The notes below the pieces were generated by a model, which was not told the origin of the DNA, did not search any database, and was given only the letters and a program-made list of their open reading frames with translations. 64,000 nucleotides of DNA from positions 8,342,501 to 8,406,500 of the forward strand of contig NZ_CP109434.1 in assembly GCF_036227105.1 (NCBI RefSeq), read 5' to 3'. Position 1 is the first letter of the stretch. Every line of letters starts with the position of its first letter. This document shows positions 15,994 to 25,382 of the stretch, piece by piece. Source of the DNA: Amycolatopsis sp. NBC_01488 (lineage in GTDB: Bacteria > Actinomycetota > Actinomycetes > Mycobacteriales > Pseudonocardiaceae). Both the position numbers and the translations under genes were made by a program.

Positions 15994-16360
15994 TCGCGAC
16001 GGCAACGCCTCCCCGCGAAGCCGTCGTGGCGGGGCCCGCTCGCCCGTTCGGACGTACCCGGCCGGCCACGACGCGCGCGTGGCCGCAGCGCCGCCGTGAT
16101 CGCAACGGCGAGGCCTGCCAGCGAGGCCGTCGTGGCCGGGCCCGCTCGCCCGGCCGGCCGCGGCGCCGCTCACGCGTACCGGGCCGGACGGCGAAGCCTC
16201 CCCACGAGACCGCCGTGGCGGGGCCCGCTCGCCCGTTCGGACGTACCCGGCCGGCCGCGCACCCGTGCACCCACACCCCCGCACCGTGCCCGGCGGCCAT
16301 GTCGCGGCACCGGCCACGACCGCGCCCTGCACCGCCGTGACCTGGCCGAACTCAGCGCAC
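15994..16360 (+). repeat. Degenerate repeats derived from the 3' end of the PPTase gene
   Basis: No gene is supported here. The block 15826-15975 at the 3' end of the transferase gene reappears, with small gaps and base changes, at about 16216-16360. Between them are two further partial copies, starting at about 15989 and 16096, that share GTGATCGC, GCCGTCGTGGC and GGGCCCGCTCGCCCG. Short reading frames across the array encode only Arg/Pro/Ala-rich stretches. It looks like a decayed tandem duplication. Confidence 0.7.
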
Positions 16361-16391
16361 GGACCGTCGTAGCCGGAGCGGCTCCAGGGGC

Positions 16392-16419
16392 ACCCCTACC
16401 GCCGCGGAGCGGCAGGGGT
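16392..16419 (+). terminator. GC-rich hairpin upstream of the lanthipeptide synthetase gene
   Basis: ACCCCTACCGC at the left pairs with GCGGCAGGGGT at the right, giving a ten-pair stem with one A-C mismatch and a six-base loop. There is no T-run. It ends the repeat region 61 nt before the LanM start and may separate the two transcription units. Confidence 0.5.
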
Positions 16420-16480
16420 TGCCAATCTGGGTAGCGAGTACCCATGTACGCGCATCTCCCCGAGTGCGAATCTCTTCGGC

Positions 16481-19327
16481 GTGAGCCAGACAGTAGAGCG
16501 CCCCGAGCAGGCCTCCCCCGAGGCACCGGCCTGGTGGACCGCCGCTCGCCTCCCCGGCGAGGCCGGCGGCGACCGGCCCGCCTGGGCGCTGCTCGCGGAC
16601 GAGGTGCTGGCCGCCCTGCCCGCCGAAGGCGACTGGCCCGCCCCCGTCGACGCCGACGGCGACCGCGTCTTCCGCCACGCCGTGCTGCCCTTCGCCGCCG
16701 CCGCCCGCGAGCTGGTGGTGGCGCGGGTGCCCGCCGCGGAGCGCGTGTGGCCCGGCGTCGAGACCTGGCTCTGCGGGCAGCTCGCGGCGCTCGCGGCCCG
16801 CACCTTCGTGCTGGAACTGCACTCGGCGAAGAAGGCCGGCCTGCTGCGCGGCGCGACCGGACGGGACCGCTTCGTCGACTTCCTGCGCCTGCTCGGCAGC
16901 CGCGGCCACCTCGCCGGCGTGCTGGCCCGCCACCCCGTGCTGGGCCGGCTGCTCGCCCAGACCTGCCTGCGCACCGCGGACGCCGTCACGGAGCTGCTCA
17001 CGCGGTTCGCCGCCGACCGCGCCGCCCTGCGCACCGGCCTGCTGGCCGGCAGCGCCGCAGAGCTGAGCGAGCTGACGCCGGGCGCGGGCGACGTGCACTC
17101 CGGTGGCCGCGCGGTGGCCGTGCTCGGCTTCGCCGACGGACGCCGGCTCGTCTACAAGCCGCGCCCGCTCGGCCTGCTCGCCCGCTGGGGCGACCTGCTG
17201 CGCTGGTTCGCGCAGGCGCGGCCCGGGCTCGCGCCGCGGCCGCCGGGCGTGCTGGCCCGCGACGGCTACGGCTGGGTCGAGTACGTGCCCGCGCGGCCGT
17301 GCGCCGACCAGGCCGGCGTCGAGCTGTTCTACCGCCGCCAGGGCGCGCTGCTGGCCCTCCTCTACGCGCTCGACGCCACGGACATGCACTGCGAGAACCT
17401 CATCGCGTCCGGCGACCAGCCGATGCTGGTGGACGTCGAAACCCTGTTCCACCCCGCGTTCGCCGCCCTGACCCGCAACGGCCCCGACCCGGCCGCCACC
17501 GCGCTGCACCGCTCGGTGGCCCGCACCGCCCTGCTGCCGACCCTGATGCTCGGCGAGCACGGTGCGCTCGACGTGTCGGCGTTCGGCGGCGGCAACGGCG
17601 AGCCGAGCCCGGGAGAAGTGCCGCACTGGAGCGGCGCCGGGACCGACGACATGCGCCTGGTCCGCGGGCCGCTGCCCTACGCCGGCGGCGCGAACCGCCC
17701 GGTGCTCGACGGGACCGAGGTCGACGCCGGGCTGTACCGGCAGAGCCTGCTGAGCGGCTTCCGCGCCGCCTACGAGTCCCTGGTCGACCGCCGCGCCGAG
17801 CTGCTCGCGCCCGGCGGTGCGCTGGCGGCGTTCGCGGGCGAGGAGATCCGTCTGGTGATGCGGCCGACGCAGGTCTACGCGACGCTGCTGACCGACTCGA
17901 CGCACCCGGCGCACCTGGCCACGGGGGCCGCCCGGCCCGAGGCGTTCGCCTCACTCGCCGGCGAGCACGGGAAGGCCCACCTGCCCGTGCTCGTGCCCCA
18001 CGAGATCACCGAGCTGTGCGCCGGGGACGTCCCCGTCTTCGCCGCCGACGCGGGCTCGGTCGACGTCACCACCGGCACCGGCGCGGTGCTGCCCGGCCTG
18101 CTGGCCGCGAGCGGCCTCGACCAGGCCCGCGCGAAGATCGCGCAGCTGTGCGCGGAGGACCTGCGCGAGCAGGAGTGGTTCGTGGAGGCCACGCTCGCCA
18201 CCCGCCGCCCGGAGGTCCGCCACGCCGCGGGTGCGCCGCTGCCCGGCGCGGTCGCCGCCGTCGTGCCGGACAGCCAGCACCTGCTCGCGCTGGCCTCCGC
18301 GATCGGCGACGACCTCGTCGCCCGCGCCGCCCACGACGACGTGCGGGCCAACTGGGTCGGCTTGGAACTGCTCGACGGACGGCACTGGCTGGTGCTGCCG
18401 ATGGGCGCCGGGCTCGCCGAGGGCTACTGCGGGACGGCGCTGTTCCTGGCCCAGCTGGGCCGGCTGACCGGCACCGCCCGGTACTCCGAGCTGGCCGCGA
18501 AGGCCGTGCGCACGCTGCCGGTGCTCGTCGAGGTCCTCGCTGACCACCCCGAGCTCGCGCGTGAAGTCGGCTCCGGCGGCTTCTTCGGGCTCGGCGGGAT
18601 CTGCTATGCCTTGGCCCGCTTGGCATCCCTGCTCGGGGACCGTGCCCTCGCCGCCTGCCTGCCCGCCGCGATCTCCGCGACCGCAGCCGCCGACGCGGCC
18701 GCGCCCGCCGGCGTCGGCGAAGGCACCGCAGGCGCCCTCGCGGCGATGCACGCCGTGCACGCGGAAAGCGGGCTGCCCGAAGCGGCCGCGCTGGCCGCCA
18801 CGCTCTCCCAGCGCCTCGCCGGGGCCCCGCGCCCCACCGCACCCGGCTTCCTCTGGGGCGCGGCGGGCGTCGACTGGGCCCTCGGCCGGGGCGGCCGGAC
18901 CGCGGCGGACCCGGTGACCGACGACCTGGGCTGGTGCTCGGGCCTGGCCGGCCGGGTCCTCGCCGAGGCCGCCGGGCCGCGGCCCGGCGTCACCGCGCCG
19001 ACGGCGGACGCGTTCTCGGCCGCGGTGGCCGCCCGGCCGCCGTCGGCCGACCAGTCGCTCTGCCACGGCGAGCTCGGCACCCTGGAAGCGCTCGTGGTGC
19101 TGGCCGGGCAGGGCCACGAACCGTCGGCCTCCGCGTTGCGGAGGGCGGCTTCGCGCCTAGTGGGCGCGGTGGAAGGACACGGGCTCCAATGCGGTACTCC
19201 GCACGGAGTAGCGAGCCCGGGCCTGCTGACCGGAACCGGGGGTATCGGTTTCGGGCTCTTGCGGGTCGGTTTTCCCGAACAAGTTCCGTCGGTTCTCCTG
19301 CTGGAGCCGTCGGGGCAATCCCGGTAA
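16481..19327 (+). CDS. lanM: Class II lanthipeptide synthetase (LanM)
   Basis: 948 residues from a GTG. The DUF4135 dehydratase half (about 95-560) shows the kinase-like elements KPRPLGLLARW (near 227), MHCENLIA (near 304) and LVDVETLFHP (near 318), which phosphorylate Ser/Thr and eliminate phosphate. The C-terminal LanC-like cyclase keeps all three zinc ligands: Cys819 in GWCSG, and Cys861 and His862 in LCHGE. The enzyme is therefore apparently complete for dehydration and thioether formation, although neither small peptide gene in the locus encodes a Cys. It lies 34 bp upstream of a leader/core-like peptide gene, its probable substrate. Confidence 0.95.
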   Translation: MSQTVERPEQASPEAPAWWTAARLPGEAGGDRPAWALLADEVLAALPAEGDWPAPVDADGDRVFRHAVLPFAAAARELVVARVPAAERVWPGVETWLCGQLAALAARTFVLELHSAKKAGLLRGATGRDRFVDFLRLLGSRGHLAGVLARHPVLGRLLAQTCLRTADAVTELLTRFAADRAALRTGLLAGSAAELSELTPGAGDVHSGGRAVAVLGFADGRRLVYKPRPLGLLARWGDLLRWFAQARPGLAPRPPGVLARDGYGWVEYVPARPCADQAGVELFYRRQGALLALLYALDATDMHCENLIASGDQPMLVDVETLFHPAFAALTRNGPDPAATALHRSVARTALLPTLMLGEHGALDVSAFGGGNGEPSPGEVPHWSGAGTDDMRLVRGPLPYAGGANRPVLDGTEVDAGLYRQSLLSGFRAAYESLVDRRAELLAPGGALAAFAGEEIRLVMRPTQVYATLLTDSTHPAHLATGAARPEAFASLAGEHGKAHLPVLVPHEITELCAGDVPVFAADAGSVDVTTGTGAVLPGLLAASGLDQARAKIAQLCAEDLREQEWFVEATLATRRPEVRHAAGAPLPGAVAAVVPDSQHLLALASAIGDDLVARAAHDDVRANWVGLELLDGRHWLVLPMGAGLAEGYCGTALFLAQLGRLTGTARYSELAAKAVRTLPVLVEVLADHPELAREVGSGGFFGLGGICYALARLASLLGDRALAACLPAAISATAAADAAAPAGVGEGTAGALAAMHAVHAESGLPEAAALAATLSQRLAGAPRPTAPGFLWGAAGVDWALGRGGRTAADPVTDDLGWCSGLAGRVLAEAAGPRPGVTAPTADAFSAAVAARPPSADQSLCHGELGTLEALVVLAGQGHEPSASALRRAASRLVGAVEGHGLQCGTPHGVASPGLLTGTGGIGFGLLRVGFPEQVPSVLLLEPSGQSR

Positions 19328-19361
19328 TTGCCGCGAAACACACCTCATCACGGGAGTGAAG

Positions 19362-19565
19362 ATGCGTAACGACACCAACTCCGGCGAATTCGACGCCACC
19401 CCGGCCGACGCCGAGGCCGACAGCCCGCTCGGCGCCGAGACGCCCGCCCAACCCAAGATCGGTGTCCGCGCGGGCATTCTCGCCGGGCTGACCCTCGGCG
19501 TCGCGAGCGCCGCGGTGGTCACGATGGACATCAGCACCGTGGTGAGCAACCACACGCACGCGTGA
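19362..19565 (+). CDS. lanA: 67-residue leader/core-type peptide, candidate LanM substrate
   Basis: The start is the ATG with GGGAG 5 nt upstream. Residues 1-32 are acidic (many Asp/Glu, ending TPAQPK) like class II leaders; residues 33-67 form a hydrophobic Gly/Ala/Val segment with Thr and Ser at intervals (LTLGVASAAVV, then MDISTVVSNHTHA). The core has three Ser and four Thr but no Cys, so LanM could only form Dha/Dhb or other Cys-independent rings. The Gly/Ala/Val stretch could also be a membrane helix, making a small membrane peptide the alternative. It follows the LanM gene directly and precedes the regulator gene. Confidence 0.75.
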   Translation: MRNDTNSGEFDATPADAEADSPLGAETPAQPKIGVRAGILAGLTLGVASAAVVTMDISTVVSNHTHA

Positions 19566-19676
19566 CGTGCCCGGAACGGCACAAAGCGTGACAACATGCG
19601 AAATCTTGCCGTCCGAACAGTGGAATCTCCACCGGAAGACCACCGAATCCGTGACTCCGGTCTCTAAGGTGGCCGC

Positions 19677-22613
19677 ATGCGCACCCGTGCCCCCGCTCTG
19701 GTCGGCCGAGAAACGGAAATCGACGAGATCGAGCGGGTGCTGGCCGACGCTCGCCGCTCGTCCGGATCGGCCGTTTTCGTCACGGGGGAACCCGGAATCG
19801 GCAAGACCCGGCTCGCCGCCGAAGCGGTGGGCCACGCCCTGGACGCGGGATTGGTGGTGCTGCGGGGACGCGGCAGCACCACCGGGCCCGCCGTGCCGTT
19901 CCGGGCGCTGACCGAGGCCCTGCTGTCCCTGGCCCGCACCGGCGGCCGCGAGCTGGTCGAACAGCTCGGGCCGTACCGGGCGGTGCTGGGCAGGCTGATC
20001 CCGGACTGGGCCGCCGGCACCGACACCGCGGGCGAGTCCTCGCTGGTGGTCCTCGCCGAGGCGACGCTGCGGCTCGCCGGGCTGGCCGGCGCGGGCCGCG
20101 GCTGCCTCTTCGTCGTCGACGACCTCCAGGACGCCGACGTGGAAACCCTCGCCGTGGTGGAGTACCTGACCGCCAACGTCCGCACGCAGCCGGTGGTCGT
20201 GCTGGCCACGCTGCGCGCCGAACCCTCGCCCGCGCTGGAGGCGGCCCACGCCGCCGCCCGGCGCGGCGAGGGCTTCCTCATGCCGCTGGACAGTCTCGGC
20301 CGCACCGAGGTGCGGGACGTGGTGGCGTCTTCGCTCGGCGCGGAGCCCGGCCAGGTGTCCGCCGACGTGGCCGAGCGCCTGTTCGCCGACAGCGCCGGCA
20401 ACCCGCTGGTCGTCGAGGAACTGCTGCACAGCATGGTGGCGGCGGGCGAGCTGGTGAACGGCGCGGCGGGCTGGCGGTTCACCGGGCACGGCCGCAGCGC
20501 CGTGCCCTCGACGCTCGTCACGATCATCACCCGCCGCGCCGACCGCCTCGGCGAACGCGGCAAGCAGCTGCTCGCCATCGCCGCGGTGCTCGGCCGCCGG
20601 TTCCCGCTGTCGGTGGTGCAGCGGGTGAGCGAGCTGGACGACCACAGCCTGTTCGGCCACCTGCAGTCCGCCGTGGCCGCCCAGCTGCTCACCGCCGACG
20701 AGCGCGGCGAAGACTGGTACGCCTTCCGCCACCCGCTCACCGCCGAAGCACTGCTGACCCTGCTCAACCCGCCCGAACGCGTGGCGCTGTCGGCGAAGGC
20801 GGCCGACGCGGTGGTGGAGCTGCACCCGGATCTGCCGGGCGAGCTGTGCAGCCTGGCCGCGTCGCTGCGGCTGGGGGCCGGAGACCGCTGGGCCGCGGCC
20901 GACCTGTACCGCGAGGCCGCCCAGCGCGCGCTGGCCGAGGGGGCGCCGGGATCGGCGATCGCCGTGCTGGAGCACGCCGTCGACCTGCTCGGCGACGACG
21001 TCGATCGCGGCGGCGGACAGTCCGGCCGGTACCGGGACCTGTTGGAGCTGCTGCTGTTCGCGCTGGCGGAGGCGGGGCAGTTCGACCGGGCGGTGAAGGT
21101 CGCGCGCTCGCTGCGGCCCGCCGACGGCCGGGATTCCGCGCGCCAGATCCGCGTCCACGTCCGCCTGGCGTGGGCGGCGCAGGTCGCCGGGCGCTGGGCG
21201 GAGGGCTTCGAGCAGGTCGCCGCGGCCCGGGCGCTGCTGCCCGAGTCCGGGCTGGACGAGGAGTCCGTGGCGGTGGACGCCGTGGACGCGTACCTGTCGA
21301 TCTCCGGTCCGGCCCCCGACCGGGTGCGCCGCAGCGAAGAGCTGGGCCGCCGCGCGGTCGCCGGTGCCGAGCGGATCGGCTCCCCGTCGACGGCGTGCCA
21401 GGCGCTCTACGCGGTCGGGTTCGTGGTGCGCGAGCGGGACATGGCCGAGTCCGACGAATGCTTCCGGCGCATGCTCGACAGCGCCGCGGAGCACCGGCTG
21501 ACGAACTGGCGCAACTACGCACTGGTCGGCCTCGGCGGCAACGCCTGGTTGACGGCGGCGGACCCGTCCGGGCTGGAGACCGCGCGCGCCGAGGCGTTGC
21601 GCACCGGCGGGATCAGCCTGGCGTACAACGCGGAAGCCGTGCTGGGCCTGCATTCCGTGCTGTGCGGCCGGTTCGCCGAAGCCGAGCGACGGCTCGGCGC
21701 GTGCTACGCGGAGGCGTCGCGGATCAAGCTGCTCGCGGTCAGCCGGTACGTCCAGATGGCGCAGGCGGTGCTGGCCGGCCACCGCGGCGACCGCCGGGCG
21801 ATGGAGAACGCGCTCGGCGACTTCCGGCGCGACGGCGGCGACACCGGACCCGAGGCACCGCTCGCACGCGGCCTGGCCCAGGTCTTCTGCTCGCTGCTGG
21901 AGGAGGACCGCGAGACCGCGCGCGCCGAGCTGGCCAAGCTCGCCGCCGACCAGACCCGTCAGCAGAGCACGTTCCACCTGGCGGGCACCCACGGCCTGAA
22001 GCTCCTGCTCGACGCCATCGCCGGCGACGCGACCTGGGACGACCACCGGCGCGTCGCCGCCGGAGCGGCCGCCGGGATGCGCTGGAACCGCCAGTTCGTC
22101 CTGCTGGCCGAGGCGGTGCTGCACGGCCGCGACAGCGCGCCCGACGCCGCCGCCGCGGCGATGCGCCGCGCGGACCAGGCGGCCACCCCGTTCGGCGTCG
22201 CCCGCCCGCTGGGCCTGCGCTTGACGGCGGAGCCCGCCGTCGACCACGGCTGGGGCGAGCCGGCGGAATGGCTCCGTGAAGCCGAAAGCCACTTCCACGG
22301 CGCGGACGTGATCCCGGTGGCCAGCGCCTGCCGCGCCCTGCTGCGCCGAGCCGGCGCCTCGGTGCAGCAACGCAGAACGGGAACCGAGCGGGTGCCCGAA
22401 AGCCTGCGCGCGATCGGCGTGACCCTGCGCGAGTACGAGGTGTTCGAGCTGCTCGCGTTTCGCCTCAGCAACAAGGCTTTGGCGGCGCGCCTGCACATCT
22501 CCCCGCGCACGGTGGAGAAGCACGTGGCGGCCCTGCTGATGAAGACCGCGGTCCGCGACCGCGCCGAACTGGCCCGGTTCGCGGCCGAGCGCTCGTCGGC
22601 CTCGGAGGTGTGA
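19677..22613 (+). CDS. LuxR-family (LAL) ATP-binding transcriptional activator
   Basis: 978 residues. An N-terminal AAA-type ATPase has the Walker A motif GEPGIGKTR (about residue 38) and the Walker B region FVVDDLQDAD (about 145); a long TPR-like helical middle follows; the end is a LuxR HTH (LREYEVFELLAFRLSNKALA, then SPRTVEKHVAALL). Large LAL activators are common pathway-specific switches of actinomycete biosynthetic clusters. Its position right after the peptide gene on the same strand marks the probable right end of the cluster. Confidence 0.93.
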   Translation: MRTRAPALVGRETEIDEIERVLADARRSSGSAVFVTGEPGIGKTRLAAEAVGHALDAGLVVLRGRGSTTGPAVPFRALTEALLSLARTGGRELVEQLGPYRAVLGRLIPDWAAGTDTAGESSLVVLAEATLRLAGLAGAGRGCLFVVDDLQDADVETLAVVEYLTANVRTQPVVVLATLRAEPSPALEAAHAAARRGEGFLMPLDSLGRTEVRDVVASSLGAEPGQVSADVAERLFADSAGNPLVVEELLHSMVAAGELVNGAAGWRFTGHGRSAVPSTLVTIITRRADRLGERGKQLLAIAAVLGRRFPLSVVQRVSELDDHSLFGHLQSAVAAQLLTADERGEDWYAFRHPLTAEALLTLLNPPERVALSAKAADAVVELHPDLPGELCSLAASLRLGAGDRWAAADLYREAAQRALAEGAPGSAIAVLEHAVDLLGDDVDRGGGQSGRYRDLLELLLFALAEAGQFDRAVKVARSLRPADGRDSARQIRVHVRLAWAAQVAGRWAEGFEQVAAARALLPESGLDEESVAVDAVDAYLSISGPAPDRVRRSEELGRRAVAGAERIGSPSTACQALYAVGFVVRERDMAESDECFRRMLDSAAEHRLTNWRNYALVGLGGNAWLTAADPSGLETARAEALRTGGISLAYNAEAVLGLHSVLCGRFAEAERRLGACYAEASRIKLLAVSRYVQMAQAVLAGHRGDRRAMENALGDFRRDGGDTGPEAPLARGLAQVFCSLLEEDRETARAELAKLAADQTRQQSTFHLAGTHGLKLLLDAIAGDATWDDHRRVAAGAAAGMRWNRQFVLLAEAVLHGRDSAPDAAAAAMRRADQAATPFGVARPLGLRLTAEPAVDHGWGEPAEWLREAESHFHGADVIPVASACRALLRRAGASVQQRRTGTERVPESLRAIGVTLREYEVFELLAFRLSNKALAARLHISPRTVEKHVAALLMKTAVRDRAELARFAAERSSASEV

Positions 22614-22641
22614 CTCCGGGAACCGGCCCCCGCAGCAGCCG

Positions 22642-24783
22642 TTATTCAGGCTTCGTCGGCGGGGTGGTCCCGGTCCGTTCGTCGCCGTAGCTCAGCCAGG
22701 TCCCGATCGGGGCGCGCTGCCCGACGCCCGGACGGCTGTAGTCGCACACCCCGCCGGGGAACGCCGCGCGCAGCCGCTTGCGGTCCGCCGCGGTGAAGGT
22801 GACCGGGTAGTCGCGGAAGTCCAGCGGCCGGAGCCGGCACTTCAGCACATCGAGGGACAGCTTCTCCCCCGCGACCATCCGGGTGTCGGCCGCCACCGGG
22901 TACTGCGTGCCGCACCGGCCGCTCGCCGGGTACGTCAGCTTCTCGGTGATCCGCGACGCCGCGGACAGGTAGCACCCGTCGCCGAGATCGGCCGGCCGGT
23001 TCGCCAGCACCTTCTGCTGGAGACTCCGGTGTGACCCGTCGGCGTCGATCGCGGTCAGCCAGCGGTCCATCGCGTCGAGCTCGTAGCCACTGGCGGCGGC
23101 CGCTTCGGCCGCGGTGGCGTGGTTCTCGACGATGACCTGGTTGCCCGCGGTGCCGTTGGCGCGCAGAAGCCGTTGCCGCATCACGTAAGACCATTCGGTG
23201 GTGTGGATGTCGTTGCCGAACCCGGCGAGGTCGAGATCGGTCCGCTGGTCGATGATCGGCGTTTCCCGCAAGCCTTGCGACGCGGAGTTCACGATGTCGT
23301 CAGCGTACACCGCGTCGAGCGCCTTCGGATCGGCCTCCGTCCGCTGTGCCACGGGTGTTCCGGTGTGGTCGAGGCCGCCGATGGTGGCGTTGAGGTCAGC
23401 GAACTGCGCCGCGGTGATCGTCCCGGCCTTCAGCGCGGCCAGGCCGTACTGCACGCCGGTGGTGTCCAGCGTGCTGCGGACGAACCCGGTCCTCGGGTCC
23501 CGCCCGACCTGGTTGACCAGCTGCTCATTGGAATTGCACTTCACCCCGCGCGGGTTGGTGACCGGATCCCACCGCGCCGAAACCGGGATGGCCGCGTTGC
23601 AGCTGCCGGTGGCGGTGGCGCGGCTGGCGAAGGTCTGGTCCCAGGAGACGCAGGTGTCGTAGCTGGGGAAGCCCGCGACGGCCTGTTTCTGCGCCGCGGT
23701 GAACGACGCGCCCGGCCCGGCGAAGTACCGGTCCAGCAGGCGGCAGTCCGACACCGGGCCGCCCACGCTCAGCGGGTCCGGGAACGAGACGCCGGGGATG
23801 ATGCCGTCGACGATGCCGGGGTAGTTCTCGGCGATGTCGTACTGCTGGATCGCGCCGCCCGAGCCACCCCAGCCGATGGTGTGGGCGACCGGGCCGTAGG
23901 TCTCGATGAAGTGCTCCTTGACCATCATCGCCGCTTCGGCAGAGATGATCGGGCTGCAGTTGTTGTCGAGCACGTTCAGGCTCGACGACGCAACCGCGTA
24001 GCCCTGGGCCAGGAACAGGTCGCTGACCACCCCGCCGGTCGAGGCGCCCTGGTGGTAGCCCGCGTTGCAGCCGCCGCCGAAGGTGTAGACCAGCTTCCCG
24101 TTCCAGCTGTGGCCGGGCGCGACGGGCGACGGCGCGCCGTCGTAGAGCGCCGCCATCTCGTAGACGGCGCGGTCGATCGTGCCGCGTTCGACGCGGACCA
24201 CGTACGGCACCGCGTGCCCGCCGACCGCGGCCGTCGCGAGGTCCGCGGGCCGGGTCGCCGGGTCCGTCAGCGGCGCGAACGTCCCGGCGGTGGTCTTGTA
24301 CTGGTAGCTCACCTGGGTCGGCGCGCTGCAGAACGGCTGCGACGCCGGGGGCAGGCCGAACGCCTGGGTCTCGCAGTAGAACGGGTGCTGCTGCGCGCCG
24401 GAGAAGACGGGCCCGGTGATCGGGTGGTTGGTGACGCGCAGGGTCGCGCCGCGCCCGTTCGCCCTGGCGCTCAGGTCGTTGGCGCCGGTGCGCAGGCCGG
24501 TCACCAGGCCGAGCAGGCTGCCGTCCGGCTGGACGTGGAAGCTCGAGGTGACGTCGTGGCCGTCGGCGCTGACGCGGACCCGCCCGGCTTGCGTTCGCTC
24601 CGGTGGGACGACCTTGACCAGGACTTGTCCCCCGCTGACGAGCGCGGGCCGCGGGTTCGACACCGTCTCGATCGTCAGCTGCCGCCCGGGCGGCGTGGCC
24701 ACCGCGGTCGCGGTCCCCATCAGGAGGACGGGCGCGGTCAGGGCCGCCACCACGAGGGATGAGCGCAAAGTACGGGTCGCCAC
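22642..24783 (-). CDS. Secreted DUF6351-like putative hydrolase
   Basis: 713 residues from a GTG with GGAG 7 nt upstream. A signal peptide is clear (Arg then LVVAALTAPVLLMGTATAVA, cleavage near residue 30). The body has a GGGCNAGYHQG loop and IGWGGSGGAIQQYD, which looks like an alpha/beta-hydrolase nucleophile elbow (G-G-S-G-G), suggesting a Ser hydrolase of an uncharacterised family related to tannase/feruloyl-esterase-like enzymes. Several Cys (for example CNSNEQ, CYLSAAS, CGTQYP) suggest disulfides. It converges on the LAL gene, 28 bp away, and is probably outside the cluster. Confidence 0.75.
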   Translation of the reverse strand: MATRTLRSSLVVAALTAPVLLMGTATAVATPPGRQLTIETVSNPRPALVSGGQVLVKVVPPERTQAGRVRVSADGHDVTSSFHVQPDGSLLGLVTGLRTGANDLSARANGRGATLRVTNHPITGPVFSGAQQHPFYCETQAFGLPPASQPFCSAPTQVSYQYKTTAGTFAPLTDPATRPADLATAAVGGHAVPYVVRVERGTIDRAVYEMAALYDGAPSPVAPGHSWNGKLVYTFGGGCNAGYHQGASTGGVVSDLFLAQGYAVASSSLNVLDNNCSPIISAEAAMMVKEHFIETYGPVAHTIGWGGSGGAIQQYDIAENYPGIVDGIIPGVSFPDPLSVGGPVSDCRLLDRYFAGPGASFTAAQKQAVAGFPSYDTCVSWDQTFASRATATGSCNAAIPVSARWDPVTNPRGVKCNSNEQLVNQVGRDPRTGFVRSTLDTTGVQYGLAALKAGTITAAQFADLNATIGGLDHTGTPVAQRTEADPKALDAVYADDIVNSASQGLRETPIIDQRTDLDLAGFGNDIHTTEWSYVMRQRLLRANGTAGNQVIVENHATAAEAAAASGYELDAMDRWLTAIDADGSHRSLQQKVLANRPADLGDGCYLSAASRITEKLTYPASGRCGTQYPVAADTRMVAGEKLSLDVLKCRLRPLDFRDYPVTFTAADRKRLRAAFPGGVCDYSRPGVGQRAPIGTWLSYGDERTGTTPPTKPE

Positions 24784-24900
24784 CAGCTACTCCGCTCGGT
24801 CGTGGCATCGCGTCCTCGCGACACCGGCCAGCTGCCTGGTATAGCACCTGCGGCCCGGCCGGAACAACGTCCGTGAGCCCGTCCTCGAGGCGGCCGGTGA

Positions 24901-25382
24901 TCAGCGCCAGGTTCCGACACCGTCGACGAGCCGGGCGATCATGTCGTCGGAGGCGGCCTCACGCTGCATCGCCGTGCGGTAGACGATCGGGCCGACCAGC
25001 ATCGCGGTCAGGTTCGCCGGATCCACCTCGATCGTCAGCTCGCCGCCGGCGACCGCGAACCGGATCGCGGCTTCGAGCCGTTCGCCGATCGCCTTGTTGG
25101 ACTCGTCGCGCCGGCGGGCGATCTCCGGGTCCCAGATCGCCGACTGCATCAACGTCAGCGACAGGCCGGCCACGGCCGGGGCCATCAGCTCGTCGGCCAG
25201 CTGCCGGAGCTGCCGGTGCAGCCATCGCCGGACCGGCGCCTCGGGGTCCTTGAACAACGGCAGGTCGGCGCCGGCCATGACGTCGAGCAGCAGCTGGTCG
25301 GACCGCGGCCAATGCCGGTAGACGGTGGCCCGGCCCACGCCGGCCTCTTCGGCCAGGCGCTGGTGAGTGACGGCGACGGGCC
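24901..25382 (-). pseudogene. TetR-family regulator lacking its N-terminus
   Basis: The recognisable part begins with GPVAVTHQRLAEEAGVGRATVYRHWP, which is the recognition half of a TetR HTH, and continues through a normal ligand domain to the stop at 24901. The first helix (about 20-25 residues before GPVAV) is missing; at the point where it should lie the DNA becomes a cytochrome P450 gene on the other strand. A TTG at 25404 could start translation but would replace helix 1 with unrelated residues. Most likely inactive. Confidence 0.75.

Noticed and set aside
15990..16340. 116-codon frame in the gap after the PPTase gene
   Set aside because: It translates the DNA repeats into Arg/Pro/Ala-rich sequence and has no ribosome site.
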